Assembly: GCA_950097015.1 (NCBI GenBank)
Contig: CATNEN010000003.1
Coordinates: forward strand, 9,963,501-10,027,500
Origin: Macrostomum hystrix
Taxonomy: Eukaryota > Platyhelminthes > Macrostomidae
Direction: 5' to 3'
DNA: 64,000 nucleotides
Both the position numbers and the translations under genes were made by a program. Shown here in pieces: positions 1 through 11,754 of the stretch; position 1 is the stretch's first letter, and every line of letters begins with the position of its first letter. The notes beneath the pieces were generated by a model that did not search any database, was not told the DNA's origin, and saw nothing but the letters and a program-made list of their open reading frames with translations.

Positions 1-207
1 TAATTGTCTTTTTTATTTTGTTAAATTAGAGTCACACGGAGTTTCACGCGGATGTGTTACGCAATGTTTTATGGTTTTTAAACGAAAGCAATCAATAATG
101 AAACTGTGTCTTAATTTTTTCTCCACTCTTCTTATTTATTCCTAGTTCATCCACTTCGCATTATTCCATCAGTCCACTCTTCCCCATTCCCCCGTTCCTT
201 TAGTACA

Positions 208-262
208 ATGATCCCTCGATTCCCCTTTCCCTCGACCCCTTTTCCCTCGACCCCTTTTCCCT
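208..262. repeat. short 15-bp tandem repeat
   Basis: About three copies of a 15-bp pyrimidine-rich unit (CCCCTTTTCCCTCGA) lie in otherwise unique sequence. Open frames on both strands here follow from a unit length divisible by three and are not taken as genes. Nothing else is recognisable in 1-560. Confidence 0.7.
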
Positions 263-561
263 CGATCCCGTTTTTCCTCTCTTCTTCAATCAGTCCGCTG
301 TTCTCCCAAGCTCCTGTTCCACCTGTCCTCCTTTTCGCCAAATCCTGTACCCTCAATACCTTTTTTACGCGAACTTCGCTTCCTTCAGTCCGCTATTATC
401 ATAATCCCCTGTTCTACAGTCTCGCAGTTACTTCTGTCCTTGTTACTCAAATCACCGGGTTTCTTCGACCCCTGCTCCCTCCGCCCGTTTGTACCCAAAT
501 TTTATTTAATTTTAGCTCCATTCGTGAAAATGATCAATCACCCACATATAGTTATACAAGC

Positions 562-905
562 TATAATTGCCGGAGGGCTGTGGGCAATGGCACATCATTT
601 GGTGACACTAGACCCGCAGCCAGCGAGGAGGCAATTCTGTCATTTCGCTGACACCTGAGCACACACACACACAGATACCGTACGCAGGCACACACTCACA
701 CAGGTGTGTACATCTGCCCTGACTTTCTCATCGTCAGGCAATGTACACTCTCACTGTGCCTTGGAGGTTGGCCTTCAAGGGCGTAAATTGCACGACAAGC
801 CCCCAATCCAAGCCCAAATGAATGTGGCCTCGCCGCGGAGTCGAGCTTAGGGACCTTGGTGCGAGAGGCAAGCGCGTTAAACGCTCTGTCACTGACCCCA
901 CCTAC
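562..905 (-). mobile_element. SINE-B copy, nearly full length
   Basis: Read on the minus strand it has a tRNA-like head (box A-like start near 905, box B-like GAGCTCGATTCCGC relative), then the body shared with copies at 28040, 32430, 38919 and 50853: a TTTACGCCCTTGA-type segment, GAGAGTGTACA, GAAAGTCAGGGCAGATGTAC and, at the 3' end, GGTCTAGTGTCACC. A CA microsatellite lies in the distal part. Family name unknown; defined here by comparison within the window. Confidence 0.8.
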
Positions 906-1320
906 ATATATTAGAATCAGACGCTGTATATTGATAGAACACATTAAATATGTTATCGTCAGGCAGACAAAGCCCAGATTAAACAAATGAGTGCTGAACA
1001 CTTTGTAAAAAAATGACACAAGAACAATATTATTGCTTATAGTGCTTAGAAGGCTTATAGTGCCGTTTTAAAACAGCGACAGATTGAAAGCCAGGTAGGT
1101 GTTAATTGCCCGTCAGCTTCCTTTTGTTATAGCCGATGGCGAGAGCCTACAGATATTTTATCACTTGCATTGGTCTCACTGACCATTTATAATGGCTTCC
1201 CTAATCCTTTGAAACCTGCCTGATGCCATTGATGATTGATCCTGCCTCACACATTCTTATGGTCTGAGTCGTGAAGCAGCTGAAGCAACCAATGCAAAAG
1301 CGTCACTGGTGTTCTTGAAA

Positions 1321-2073
1321 ATGATCCCAAATCGAAGCATTCTGCTGCTTCTAGCACTCGGAATTCTGCAACAGCCATTCGGCCTTGCTTCTGCCTCGTC
1401 AATTGACGCGTTCAAGCGAACTGACGGCTTTCTGTGCGTTCAAGCCGAATTTATCAGAAAGTTGCCGCACGTCTGGCTTGATTTCGAATGTTCCATCCTG
1501 TGCAGCAGGGAGCAGCGCTGCCAGGCCTTCACCATGGCTGACGGTCCGCGTCAGCTGTTCGTGTTCGACAAGTGCAGCAAGTCGGTGAGGGACTGCAGCT
1601 GCTCCAGGAGAGGCCAGGTGTTTGTGAAGCAGCAGCCGGGACTCGAGGCTGGCCAGCTGTGTCCGACTGGCTACGGAGACGACCTGTGCGGCGTGAAGTA
1701 CAAGGTGCAGCCAACTGGCACCTGGCCAGTTCAGAGGCAGAGGTGCGAGTCCGAGAGCGGTCTTGTGATCATCGCCGACGTGACAAGTAGCAGTGAGATG
1801 TCTCACATCGGACTCATTTACAGCACGACTGCGAGTGGAGTCTCGCTGTGGCTGGGCGGCCTCCAGCCTCCGGGCAGTGCGGAGCCGTCAGGCGGCTGGC
1901 ACTGGGTCTCCTGCAACGGCACCATCGACAGCAGCCTGTGGAACAGCGGAGAGCCGAACAACGGTGGTAACGCAGAGGACGCGGTCTGCACCATCGGCCG
2001 TCTCATAGTAGACACTCGGCAGACTGACTTATATCATGCTGGACTGTGCGAGTGCCTGTCGCCATTTAATTAA
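1321..2073 (+). CDS. secreted C-type-lectin-like protein (copy 1)
   Basis: A single uninterrupted exon of 250 aa. The in-frame GTG at 1309 is ignored in favour of the ATG at 1321, which begins a good signal peptide (IPNRSILLLLALGIL). A cysteine-rich PAN/apple-like segment follows (about residues 35-105, with CSILCSREQRCQAF) and then a C-type lectin-like domain (about 110-250: WLGGLQPPG, GGWHWVSCNG, EPNNGG, LCECL). EPN is the mannose-type triad of calcium-dependent lectins, but the usual WND triad is not seen, so calcium-dependent sugar binding is uncertain. It is probably an extracellular recognition protein. Two nearly identical copies lie at 7022 and 17726. The central two thirds are far more alike than the ends. 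Confidence 0.85.
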   Translation: MIPNRSILLLLALGILQQPFGLASASSIDAFKRTDGFLCVQAEFIRKLPHVWLDFECSILCSREQRCQAFTMADGPRQLFVFDKCSKSVRDCSCSRRGQVFVKQQPGLEAGQLCPTGYGDDLCGVKYKVQPTGTWPVQRQRCESESGLVIIADVTSSSEMSHIGLIYSTTASGVSLWLGGLQPPGSAEPSGGWHWVSCNGTIDSSLWNSGEPNNGGNAEDAVCTIGRLIVDTRQTDLYHAGLCECLSPFN

Positions 2074-3035
2074 GCAAGTCTTGATAGACGATTGGGCTCT
2101 GACACTGTCGCTAACCAAAATAACCATATGCCTCACCAAAGTACGATACAAAATGGGTTGTGATTGCTTCCTATATTGGGAGTCTGTTTGATTCTAACGA
2201 TGAATGACTGAGATTTAAAAAATTGTCTCTCGAAGTTATTTTAAAAAATCGCCTGTAAAGGTACTGAATCTTGCAATATTCGCGCTAAAGTTATGTGAAT
2301 GATAAACAGGGTTATCAGCAGGATAAAGCAAAAAAGCATCATGCTAACTTTATGCAGAATCGGCTAACACTTCACTATCCCAGATTTATGAGTAATTAGT
2401 TTCTATTTTTCTATCGCTTTCTATCTACCAGTAAAAAGTTCCCGTTTTAATGAAAAACTGCGACGTTTTTTAGACTGCCCTAAATGCGATCATTCGTACA
2501 AAATCTGTACTTCTTTTACAAATATATAGTTTTTATCTTATATTGGCCATCGTTTTTTATCAATAATTTATCCAATGCTATATGCTTTTTATAAACCTGA
2601 AGGTAAGTTTTGGTAAGGTTTTTTAGTTTAGAAGTTGAGCCGCATGTACGTGATAGCTAAAAAACACCAAAGACTTTTACAGTACACTCAGAGCAAATTT
2701 TATGCTATCAGAAGGAAATTAGGACTGCCAGTATAGACTTTTTATTTGTCTGCCATAGTGCAAAGCAGCCAATGGAAAGCAAAACCTTAAATGCGCAGAA
2801 CACTAAATATGAAACAATTGTAATGTTTCAAGTTTGTAATGTCTGTCGGTTTTCACTAAAGGACTCGGCTATTTGTCATAAAAGATGTCATCTAAAGCAG
2901 GTTGCAGAACCGGTGTCAGATAACTAATTAAACTAAAAAGCATCTGAGTCTCTCAAAAACATTTTGTTGTATAAAAGTAAAATTAGAAAAGACCTTCGAA
3001 CTGTCTTATCAGGGACCTCAATCAAGTTTCAGGCA
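2074..3035. other. AT-rich spacer
   Basis: No gene, repeat family or RNA could be recognised between the lectin gene and the RING-CH gene. The sequence is AT-rich with stops in all frames apart from short ORFs. Confidence 0.6.
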
Positions 3036-3641
3036 TCACACCCTACGCTCGGTGTCTCGCGCTTGAATTCGAGGACTTGCGCGATGAGACACCGTCTGGT
3101 GTCCCCAGCGACGTTCCCTCCGTTCAATTCCTCGCTGCTCCAACTGCATCTCATGCTGTACAATCAAATCTCGAACCTCAGATTGTTGACGGCGCCGGAG
3201 TCGATCCAGGTCTCGTTCAAGCTGGGCGTCGAGAGCTCGCTCAGGCACAACCCAGAGCGGATAAGCCGCATTGCACAGCTCGCAGTGGAGCTGGAGCGAC
3301 CTGCGCAGCCAGTTGGTGACACAGCTGGCATGCACGCAGCCCACACTGCCTCGACAGTTGCAAAGCTGGTTTTCCATAACCGGCTGATTCTTTTCATCGT
3401 TGCCGGAGTCAAGGCAGATGCGGCACAACTTGGCGTTGGATTCTTGCACATCAGCTGTTGCGGCTGGAACAGATGGCACTGTAGTCGCCAGAGGACTTCT
3501 TGCTAGCGAACTCTGCGCCGTTACTACCGATGCTGGCGTGGCTGCCGTTGCTGATATCCGTCTGATTGGTGACCTACTGCGAAACGTGGAAGAATGGAAC
3601 GACGAGAGCAGGTCGTCGGCATTGTTTCTACGATTCGACAT
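3036..3641 (-). CDS. RING-CH (MARCH-type) zinc-finger protein, probable E3 ubiquitin ligase
   Basis: An intronless ORF of 201 aa starting at ATG 3641. Residues about 73-122 carry a RINGv/RING-CH finger: CRIC, then CNC, then a CVHASC segment supplying the His, then CELC. This is the C4HC3 arrangement of MARCH ligases, which recruit an E2 and ubiquitinate mostly membrane proteins. Unlike typical MARCH proteins, no transmembrane helices follow. The C-terminal 80 residues are Arg/Glu-rich and probably helical (ERDLDRLRRRQQ). The N-terminal 70 residues are Ser/Ala-rich and low complexity. It could be a soluble MARCH7/10-like protein, a truncated copy or a retrocopy, since it lacks introns. The domain assignment is strong; the role is inferred. 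Confidence 0.75.
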   Translation of the reverse strand: MSNRRNNADDLLSSFHSSTFRSRSPIRRISATAATPASVVTAQSSLARSPLATTVPSVPAATADVQESNAKLCRICLDSGNDEKNQPVMENQLCNCRGSVGCVHASCVTNWLRRSLQLHCELCNAAYPLWVVPERALDAQLERDLDRLRRRQQSEVRDLIVQHEMQLEQRGIERRERRWGHQTVSHRASPRIQARDTERRV

Positions 3642-4660
3642 TGTTTGACAGCACAGCGGCCTTCAATAATGTCCACAAGGACAAGGTATTTCGGAAATTT
3701 ACAATGATAACGCAAGTCCATTGATATAGTTGAGATTCATAGAATGCTTAAAAGTAGCATTTCTTGAGCGATACATTTTTACCATAGATTCGGCTTGCGA
3801 TTCAATAATTTTGAGCGAGCAAATGGTTTTTAAGTTGTAACTGACCACGGATCCTATATACATCCTATATGTATTTAGGATCTGTGTAACTGACCGAGTC
3901 AAGACGAGAACTTCCTTATAAAGATATACTTATAATATCATTATAAAGCCACAGATTGTATAGCCCTAATATTTCAAACAATTTCAGCAAGCTTGCAATA
4001 AAATTCATCAATCTATTTTTGACCAGTCAGACCAGCATCCAAATTCGGCAACCTTGCATTCGATTTTAGCAAAAGACATTCATTTTCAGCAAAGTGCACT
4101 CGATTTCAACCCGTCACATTTTTCTTGTACTGTCTATGGCAAAAATTTGTCGCAGCGTGTGCAAAGAGTCATTCGATTTCAACAATTTGCTGGGTATTTT
4201 ATAATCTTTGACTCAAATTCAGATTTTTGCATTCAGTTAAAACCATAAACGTTTTTGTGAAGTAACATTTACGAGTGGCTCGTATATCAAAACCTCTAGC
4301 TGGTTCTCAGTACATGTACAGAACGTCTGCAAGTTTTAATAAAGTGAAAGGCCACATTTTTTCAACAGAGAAATACAGTGGAATGAGTGACGAAGAGCTA
4401 CTTGAAGAAGATGGAGACAAAGAATTTCTTGGAGAATATCGAGGTGATGAAGAAACCCGTAGGCGATACGGGAGAGTGTCAGACAATGATATTAGAGGCC
4501 GCCTATAAGTGTTTTATTATCTGTGGATAAAGCATCTATAAATATATATAATTAGTGTTCCGTGGGCCACAGAAAAGCTGTAGATATTGTCAGGAGAAGA
4601 GAAAAAGCACGAAAAAGATTACAGCTTTCGAGGAAACCTTACTTACGGACGATAGGCTTA
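3642..4660. other. AT-rich spacer
   Basis: No convincing gene. An acidic 77-codon frame (4275-4508) begins only with GTG, has no recognised domain and is not called. The tandem array begins at the right edge. Confidence 0.5.
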
Positions 4661-4666
4661 AGGACT

Positions 4667-5985
4667 CCCAGTTTGTCTTTGAAGTGGGCAACCAGTTTGT
4701 CTTTGAAGTGGACATCCAGTTTGTCTTTGAAGTGGATATCCAGTTTGTCTTTGAAGTGGGCAACCAGTTTGTCTTTGAAGTGGGCAACCAGTTTGTCTTT
4801 GAAGTGGACACCCAGTTTGTCTTTGAAGTGGGCAACTAGTTTGTCTTTGAAGTGGGCAACTAGTTTGTCTTTGAAGTGGGCAAATCGTTTGTCTTTGAAA
4901 TGATTAGCTAGTTTGTCTTTAAAGTGGGCAACTAGTTTGTCTTTGAAGTGGGCAACCAGTTTGTCTTTGAAGTGGGCAACTAGTTTGTCTTTGAAGTGGG
5001 CAACTACTCGTAGTTTGTCTTTGAAGTGGGCAACTAGTTTGTCTTTGAAGTGGGCAAATCGTTTGTCTTTGAAATGATTAGCTAGTTTGTCTTTAAAGTG
5101 GGCAACTAGTTTGTCTTTGAAGTGGGCAACCAGTTTGTCTTTGAAGTGGGCAACTAGTTTGTCTTTGAAGTGGGCAACTAGTTTGTCTTTGAAGTGGACA
5201 TCCAGTTTGTCTTTGAAGTGGGCAACCAGTTTGTCTTTGAAGTGGGCAACCAGTTTGTCTTTGAAGTGGACACCCAGTTTGTCTTTGAAGTGGGCAACTA
5301 GTTTGTCTTTGAAGTGGGCAACTAGTTTGTCTTTGAAGTGGGCAAATCGTTTGTCTTTGAAATGATTAGCTAGTTTGTCTTTGAAGTGGGCAACTAGTTT
5401 GTCTTTGAAGTGGGCAACCAGTTTGTCTTTGAAGTGGGCAACTAGTTTGTCTTTGAAGTGGGCAAATCGTTTGTCTTTGAAGTGGGCAACTAACTTCTAG
5501 TTGAAGTGGGCAACCAGTTCGTCTTTGAAGTGGGCAACTAACTTGTAGTTGAAGTGGGCAACCAGTTTGTCTTTGAAGTGGGCAACTAACTTCTAGTTGA
5601 AGTGGGCAACCAGTTTGTCTTTGAAGTGGGCAACTAACTTGTAGTTGAAGTGGGCAACCAGTTTGTCTTTGAAGTGGGTAACTAGTTTGTCTTTGAAGTG
5701 GGCAAACAGTTTGTCTTTGAAGTGGGCAACCAGTTTGTCTTTGAAGTGGGCAACCAGTTTGTCTTTGAAGTGGGTAACTAGTTTGTCTTTGAAGTGGGCA
5801 AACAGTTTGTCTTTGAAGTGGACACCCAGTTTGTCTTTGAAGTGGACACCCAGTTTGTCTTTGAAGTGGGCAACCAGTTTGTCTTTGAAGTGGGCAACCA
5901 GTTTGTCTTTGAAATGATTAGCTAGTTCGTCTTTGAAGTGGGCAGCTAGTTTGTTTTTGAAGTGAATACCTAGTTTGTCTGTTGT
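4667..5985. repeat. 24-bp minisatellite, about 55 copies
   Basis: Contiguous degenerate copies of a 24-bp unit (TTGAAGTGGGCAACTAGTTT plus GTCT). Variant units containing AAATGATTAGCT recur at about 4890, 5070, 5360 and 5910, giving a loose higher-order pattern. The unit is eight codons long, so long repetitive ORFs exist in several frames. These are artefacts. Confidence 0.95.
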
Positions 5986-7021
5986 CTTTTGTCCTTTTCA
6001 AAGTAAGCCTCAGAAACTCGTTAGAACGTAGTAAATAGGGAATTGCACATGTGCATGTACGTAGCTCGTATGAAAGCCTGTACGTTATTTTTTTCCATCC
6101 ATGCCAATTTGCTTATCAAGGCGGAAAATTCGTAAAAGTTTTGGTTAGAAAACTCGTATATTTTCTATATTTCCAGCTCTATCCTAATTAGAGCAATGTG
6201 TTGAAACGGAAAAGTTCATGAAAATTGAGGATGTAGAACTTTTTGTCAATTCATTACTTTGGTGCCATGAAGAATGGGTGCAATATTGGCATCAGCGAAT
6301 ATGATGAGCAGCAAATGAATCTTGAGTGCATGGGATTTTGGCATTATTTCACAGATAATTAGGCAGGCATTCAATAATCAGCTAAACTTTTCTGTGGCTT
6401 TTATTTTGTTCCGCAAATATCAGTGTTTGTTTAACCTTTACGTGAACATTGTAAGCCCTTTTCATAAGGCTTCCATATCCAGATTAAGTTCAAACTAAAG
6501 TACGTGAAGTTCGCATTGCTGAGATTGAGCCAGAGATCAAACATTTTCTTGCGATTTTTTAGTAACGACCTCGACGTTTATAACAATACACGATTCATAG
6601 TGCTAACTTAATAGTCAATGCATTAGAAGTCGAACACATCGCTTGCATCAGAAAAAACTCCCCATCAGGGAAGCAAACAACCTATTTCGTTTTTCATCAA
6701 TCATAGGCTCCAGTTTCAGGAGTCAGGTTCCACTAAACTGCGCTCCTAGAGCCGTAAATTACTGGACAAATTTAATAGTATTCAGCTTCAGTTTTGCCAA
6801 GCCGTTAAGTTCTTCCAATGCAAACGTGGTAAAATTAAACATTCCGATAATACCACGCAGGATCACAACTTTTTCCACTCATACTTTTCTGTTTCATAGA
6901 AGCCTGCCTTTCCCAGAAACCTGGATTTTTCCTTGTGAATTTCGCTACTTTGGTTAGGGATAAGTTTACTGAGGTTTGACGTAAGTGTCAGTGGCCGAAT
7001 AGCATAGCTGTCGAATATTGC
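5986..7021. other. spacer without recognised genes
   Basis: AT-rich sequence with no recognised coding or repeat family. A 104-codon frame at 6643 has no domain and no splice context and is not called. Confidence 0.5.
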
Positions 7022-7762
7022 TTAATTAAAAGGCGACAGGCACTCGCACAGGCCGGCACGACTTGAGTCCGTCTGTCGACTGTCTGCCAGTTCTCCACGA
7101 GTGCAGACCGCGTCCTCGTTACCACCGTTGTTCGGCTCTCCGCTGTTCCACAGGCTGCTGTCGATGGTGCCGTTGCAGGAGACCCAGTGCCAGCCGCCTG
7201 AAGGCTCCGCACTGCCCGGAGGCTGGAGGCCGCCCAGCCACAGTGAGACTCCTCTCGCAGTCGTTCTGTAAATGAGTCCGATGTGAGACATCTCACTGCT
7301 ACTCGTCACGTCGGCGAAGATCACAAGACCGCTCTCGAACTCGCACCTCTGCCTCTGAACTGGCCAGGTGCCAGTTGGCTGCACCTTGTAATTCACGCCG
7401 CACAGGTCGTCTCCGTAGCCAGTCGGACACAGCTGGCCAGCCTCGAGTCCCGGCTGCTGCTTCACAAACACCTGGCCTCTCCTGGAGCAGCTGCAGTCCC
7501 TCACCGACTTGCTGCACTTGTCGAACACGAACAGCTGACACGGACCGTCAGCAATGGTGAAGGCCTGGCAGCGCTGCTCCCTGCTGCACAAAATGGAACA
7601 CTCGGCAAGCGTCAGCTGGCCACCAACGTTGCGAACAAAGTTCTCACGGATGCAGAGTAATCCTACGATCTCGTTAAATTTTGTGCGACAACAAAGGACT
7701 GAGGCTGTGATAGCACCTAGCAGTAGCACGACTATCGTAGAATGTTTCCAGCTATTCTGCAT
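7022..7762 (-). CDS. secreted C-type-lectin-like protein (copy 2)
   Basis: A single exon of 246 aa from ATG 7762, with signal peptide HSTIVVLLLGAITASVLCC. It has the same order as copy 1: a PAN/apple-like cysteine cluster (CSILCSREQRCQAF), then a C-type lectin-like domain with WLGG, EPNNGG and LCECLSP. It shares the RTKFNEIVGLLCIRENF-type N-terminus with copy 3 rather than copy 1, while its C-terminal loop (NSGEPNNGG) resembles copy 1. That mosaic suggests exchange between copies. The predicted protein is extracellular; its ligand is unknown. Confidence 0.85.
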   Translation of the reverse strand: MQNSWKHSTIVVLLLGAITASVLCCRTKFNEIVGLLCIRENFVRNVGGQLTLAECSILCSREQRCQAFTIADGPCQLFVFDKCSKSVRDCSCSRRGQVFVKQQPGLEAGQLCPTGYGDDLCGVNYKVQPTGTWPVQRQRCEFESGLVIFADVTSSSEMSHIGLIYRTTARGVSLWLGGLQPPGSAEPSGGWHWVSCNGTIDSSLWNSGEPNNGGNEDAVCTRGELADSRQTDSSRAGLCECLSPFN

Positions 7763-8786
7763 TTGGCCTCAAAGTCAAGACTCAGAACTGAGCAATCGTG
7801 CTTTGGTAGGACAGCTTAGACGCACTTTTTTCATTAAATTCAAAGCCAGTAGCATTTTTATGGATGTTGCTGGAGCAGCAATTTTCATTGGCTCAAATTA
7901 TCTAGCTGTTTCTTTCACGCAAAATCTGCTAGAGATGCCACCATTAGCTTTCCTTAACACCTACAAACTGCAAAATTATTTACAATTATTATTAATAAAA
8001 CGCGCCATCTTTGGGTGTTGATTTTTTTATATTTTCTGACAATATTTTACTCGACAAAAGAGGAACATAAAAAAGCGAAGTTTTGTAAGAATCAACTATT
8101 GAGCTGGGAAGGGAAGAGCAAATTTGTTGAAAATAAGAGCAGCAAAAACACAGGGAGGCCAGAAATAAAAGAAATAAATGTATATCGCTAAATGTTAATA
8201 GCTTCAGGGCAGCTGACTCCCTTATTTTAGAGATTTCTATGATGTACTTTGCTAAAGCTTCAGTGGTTTCCCTATCATTTTGTGCCAATATGTAGTTAGA
8301 TTTCTCTTCTGCTGTTAAGGATGCGAAATTGGGAGTTTTTCCCAGAAATGTTCTTTACAAAATTCGGACATGCGTTACTATACATATTCCAACTGCACTT
8401 AAAAAGGAAGTGGAACTCGTATTTAACTTCTGTTTTGAACTTACTCCATAATCTATTCTCATACTGAATTTTCGGTCTCGCAGTTCGAAATGTTTCGCAA
8501 GCTAGCTTATGGTTTCCTAGTCTAAACGAGGCTATGGTACGTCTCAACTCCGGGTTGTATATTTGTTGTAAATATTTTTCGTCTGAATTATATTGCTTAA
8601 AAGAGTAATAGAAGTGACTTAGCTTGCTTGAGTTCTGTGTCCTTTGTCTCCAATGGGTATCGAACTGAGAAACGAAATTTTTCCTGTGATTTCTAATTGC
8701 TTTTGCAGGACTAATGACTTTGCAGGACTATGCAGTTCAGCATAACCTCATTGTTGATCTTTGCTTTGATTCCATGATCGTCTACC
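7763..8786. other. spacer without recognised genes
   Basis: Nothing could be assigned. Short ORFs only, and no repeat shared with the rest of the window was seen. Confidence 0.5.
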
Positions 8787-9440
8787 TCAGCGGTCTGTTA
8801 CCCGACGCTCGTGATGATTTGCGGCGTCGCCGCGGGCTTGCATGGGCGGCCTTCCGTTCCGTGAGGACCGTTCTGCAGTCCGAGGCCCTACCTGATCGTC
8901 AGAGGGCGGCGTTGTTCCGGGCGGTGATCGAGACCGTCCTCTTGTACAACGCCGAGACCTGGACGCTGACGGACTCGCTTGAACATCAGGTCGACGCGGC
9001 GCACGCTGGCCTGCTGCGCGCTGCCTTCAAGATCGGCGACCAGCGAGTCTCCAATGCGGCACTCTACCGCCGCGCCGGCCTGGCCCGGCCAAGCGAACTT
9101 CTGCGCCATCGGCGACTCCAGCTCGTCGCAGGCCATGTCATCCGCGCCGAGTCGTACTGCCCAGAGCCGGTGCAGGAGGTCCTGCTGCTCACGGTACAAG
9201 CACCCTACCGGCGAGGACAGGCGCGCACCCGGCGCTACGTCGACTGTCTGTTGGATGATGCCGGCGCTCCGGACTCTGCCGGTGGCGCGGCCTTCGTTCG
9301 CGCCCAGGCCCTCAAGCGCGCCCTGTGACGCTGCACTAGACTCTGACAGCGTACTATGTTGTTGTTTGATTCCAACATCACTGCAGGGACTACTAAAACC
9401 CTCGAGGGTTTTAGTTGTCCCTGCATCACTGTATGTTGGG
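8787..9440 (+). mobile_element. 5'-truncated non-LTR retrotransposon (reverse transcriptase C-terminus)
   Basis: An open frame to the stop at 9326-9328 encodes the region after the RT core of a LINE, probably of the RTE or a related clade: LAWAAFRSVRTVLQS, RAALFRAVIETVLLYNAETW and LEHQVDAAHAGLLRAAF. This matches the well-known stretch with a 'VLLYGxExW' motif. The fragment is much more GC-rich than its flanks. Catalytic RT motifs are missing, so it is dead on arrival. The in-frame ATG at 8714 lies in flanking AT-rich DNA and is incidental. The tail carries a strong hairpin. Confidence 0.75.
9382..9425. repeat. near-perfect 44-bp palindrome in the LINE 3' tail
   Basis: Arms TGCAGGGACTACTAAAACCC and its complement pair with one mismatch around a CTCGAG centre. 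Weaker pairing continues outward (CCAACATCA with TGTATGTTGG). A 3' UTR hairpin of this kind may serve as an RT recognition element; that role is inferred. Confidence 0.75.
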
Positions 9441-9734
9441 TCTGCTAATAACTTGAAAATCATGGAGTCCGGGCGGCTTGTTATGGAGGCCCAGTATGAA
9501 ATGCTTCATTTCTGGATGTTGTATAATAAAGGCAATCTGCCTAACTCTGAGCGGGCCCCGTTGCCATCAAGAAGCAAAATGTTCTTTTGTACGTTCTTTA
9601 GCTACTACGACGAGATTTTCGCTTCTGCAAATGCGGAACTGCGCTAACGTATGTCATCAGAAATAGTAAATCTAGGAGCTTTTCATATTCTCGGCATTTC
9701 TTTTTTCTTTGACTATACGTTTTTTTCAGAATCT

Positions 9735-10880
9735 CTTACAATATCCAACTGATCGCCATGAAAATCAAGCTAGAACACGGACTAAAATTTTTCGCTCAAT
9801 TCGATGACACAACTTTCAGAATCTTCGGCATCTTCGATGTATTCAACGATTCACGTCAGTATGTGTGGTGGCAAAAACACAAATGTAGGCATCTGCTCAC
9901 AAAATTTCATCATGGAACCATGTCGGCTATCACTGTTTATAGTGCTGTGTGGTTCTGCCTCCTCTATGCCATTTTGTGAGGTGATGCGGTTCGCCTAATA
10001 GGCCTCTGATCCCCGTCTCAACACTATGAGAAAATCTCACTTCCAGTAGTCACAAATGTTAAGGCCGAGACGAACTATTTGAGACAAAAAACAAACACCA
10101 CAAATGGTTAATCACAAAGTTAGTGTTCGGCACCACACTGAAAGCAAGCCTCTGAGCCGGCTGGGCAAACAATCGAGAAAACGGGGGTGCTGTGTTCGTG
10201 CCGCTCACTGCTCTCCAGTTTATTTTACTTTTCCGTTCCCCTTTGCTGCATAACTTTCTAGAGGCACAGGCCAGGGCGTGTTACACATTAATTGTCAAGA
10301 CTGTCAAGGCGAGTTAGTGTTCAATGCTTTCTTATGGTTACCTTGCGCCAGACACCCTAGTTCTTCGCTTTGCCTCGTTGCCGGGTCGGTTGCAACAAGT
10401 TCCATGCGGAGGTTAGCTGACTCTGGGGCGTTGGCCGATTGGCAACCTGCTCTTCTGCTTCCTCCGTTCTCGTCCTCCATTCTGCACCGCGAATTCTGTA
10501 TCTCGTCCCTACGGACCCCTGCAATCGATTTGTTTTCTACGATTCGATTTAGGAAGAAACGGTAGTGAAGTTTTTATCTGTCCAATTTTCTGCCTCTTGT
10601 ATTGTTGATTATATTGTTAATTATTGTATTGCTGAACCAATATGGATTCGCCAAAGAGGTTAATACAGACCATTGTTAGTTTTCGGTAAAGGGTGGAAAC
10701 ATTTGTTCCATATGGTGGAGCTTCTCGAAAATCGGTCATTCGGTTTGGGAGCTATCGGGAAGTTGGCAGTGGGAATTTGAAATATCCCTGTGGTAATTCT
10801 CTTGGGGGTAAAACAGCTGGTCTTTCTACTGTTGATGTGTCTATAGCATATGCTTTGGTCGATTATCCCCCTTACCAATT
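9735..10880 (+). repeat. unclassified dispersed repeat (Rep-C), copy 1
   Basis: Two blocks recur at 22720-22885 and 23255-23345. One block has CATGAAAATC, ATTCGATGA and CAACTT.CAGAATC (9750-9865). The other has CGGTCATTCGGTTT and GAAGTTGGCAGTGGG (10710-10800). The region between them (9866-10700) shows no recognised coding potential. Class and ends are uncertain. Confidence 0.5.
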
Positions 10881-11608
10881 TTTGTGACTGCAAGCAGGCA
10901 GGTGCCTTTCCAGTCTCTGAGCCAGGCGTCTACTGCAATTAGTAATTCTAGAGAATTGCATTTTAGCACGACTATATTGCGCCAGTTTAGAGACAATGTC
11001 TGTCAACTTTGTTGAAGGATTCTTAGTTTTGTGGAAGGATTCTATAATCATTAAAATAAAAAAGCCGTTGCGTTACAAGAACTATCGGCATGCAAACAAA
11101 TGCTGTTCTATTGAGAAGAGTACGTTCTTTCTGACTTCACATTAAGTCATGTTGATACTTTACTTACATTTTTATTATAACCCCTTAAATAAAGATTCGC
11201 AAATGTTACCAGATTCCGTCACAATGTTTTTTTCATTTCTAGAACTTCCTTTAAGCACAGCTCTCTTGATATAACAAGCAGACACGCAAGCTTTAGCTAA
11301 AGTATACCTTAGTAGATACTTTGTTCAGCTTTGTAATAAACAAAACAAATATTTTCAATGCGAGTAAGCAGCAAGAGTTTTCTGTGTTTCTGTGTTTTTC
11401 TCCGATTAATGCGGTACATCAGAACAGCAGTATATAATTAGATAAATTATTCGTCTTCAACTCTTCAACCTCTACTTGAAGTAAACAACATGACTTAATT
11501 CTTTCGCCATCGTACCAGAACCATAAAAACTATACTGCGGTGTTGAAAGCCATTCATAACTTTTCGACAGCACTTATCTGCATCATGGCCAATTCAAATG
11601 GTTTAATA
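10881..11608. other. AT-rich spacer
   Basis: Nothing recognised. The sequence is AT-rich with stops in all frames. Confidence 0.5.
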
Positions 11609-11754
11609 CGAGGCGTGTTTCAAAAGTAACGAGAATTTAGTCATAACTTTTTAATGGATAAACTTTTTAACTTTAAATTTTTACCCTGCAATTTTGCATA
11701 TATGGACAGTACACAGCTTCAGTTGCAACTCATTCAAAATCATTCAAAAAGGGA
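11609..11754 (+). mobile_element. mariner-like element end (remnant)
   Basis: After a TA dinucleotide, the sequence CGAGGCGTGTTTCAAAAGTA followed by ACGAGAATTT resembles a mariner-family terminal inverted repeat and subterminal region. No transposase frame and no opposite end were found. The fragment stops at the SINE-A copy beginning near 11755. Confidence 0.5.

Noticed and set aside
208-658. 147- and 72-codon ORFs
   Set aside because: Cover a short tandem repeat and the edge of SINE-B; no coding signature.
4275-4508. Acidic 77-codon ORF
   Set aside because: Begins with GTG rather than ATG, no recognised domain, and no splice context could be built.
4555-5917. Long repetitive ORFs (VFEVGNQF-type and LSLKWATS-type) in the 24-bp array
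   Set aside because: Unit length divisible by three keeps several frames open on both strands; no start context or non-repetitive domain.
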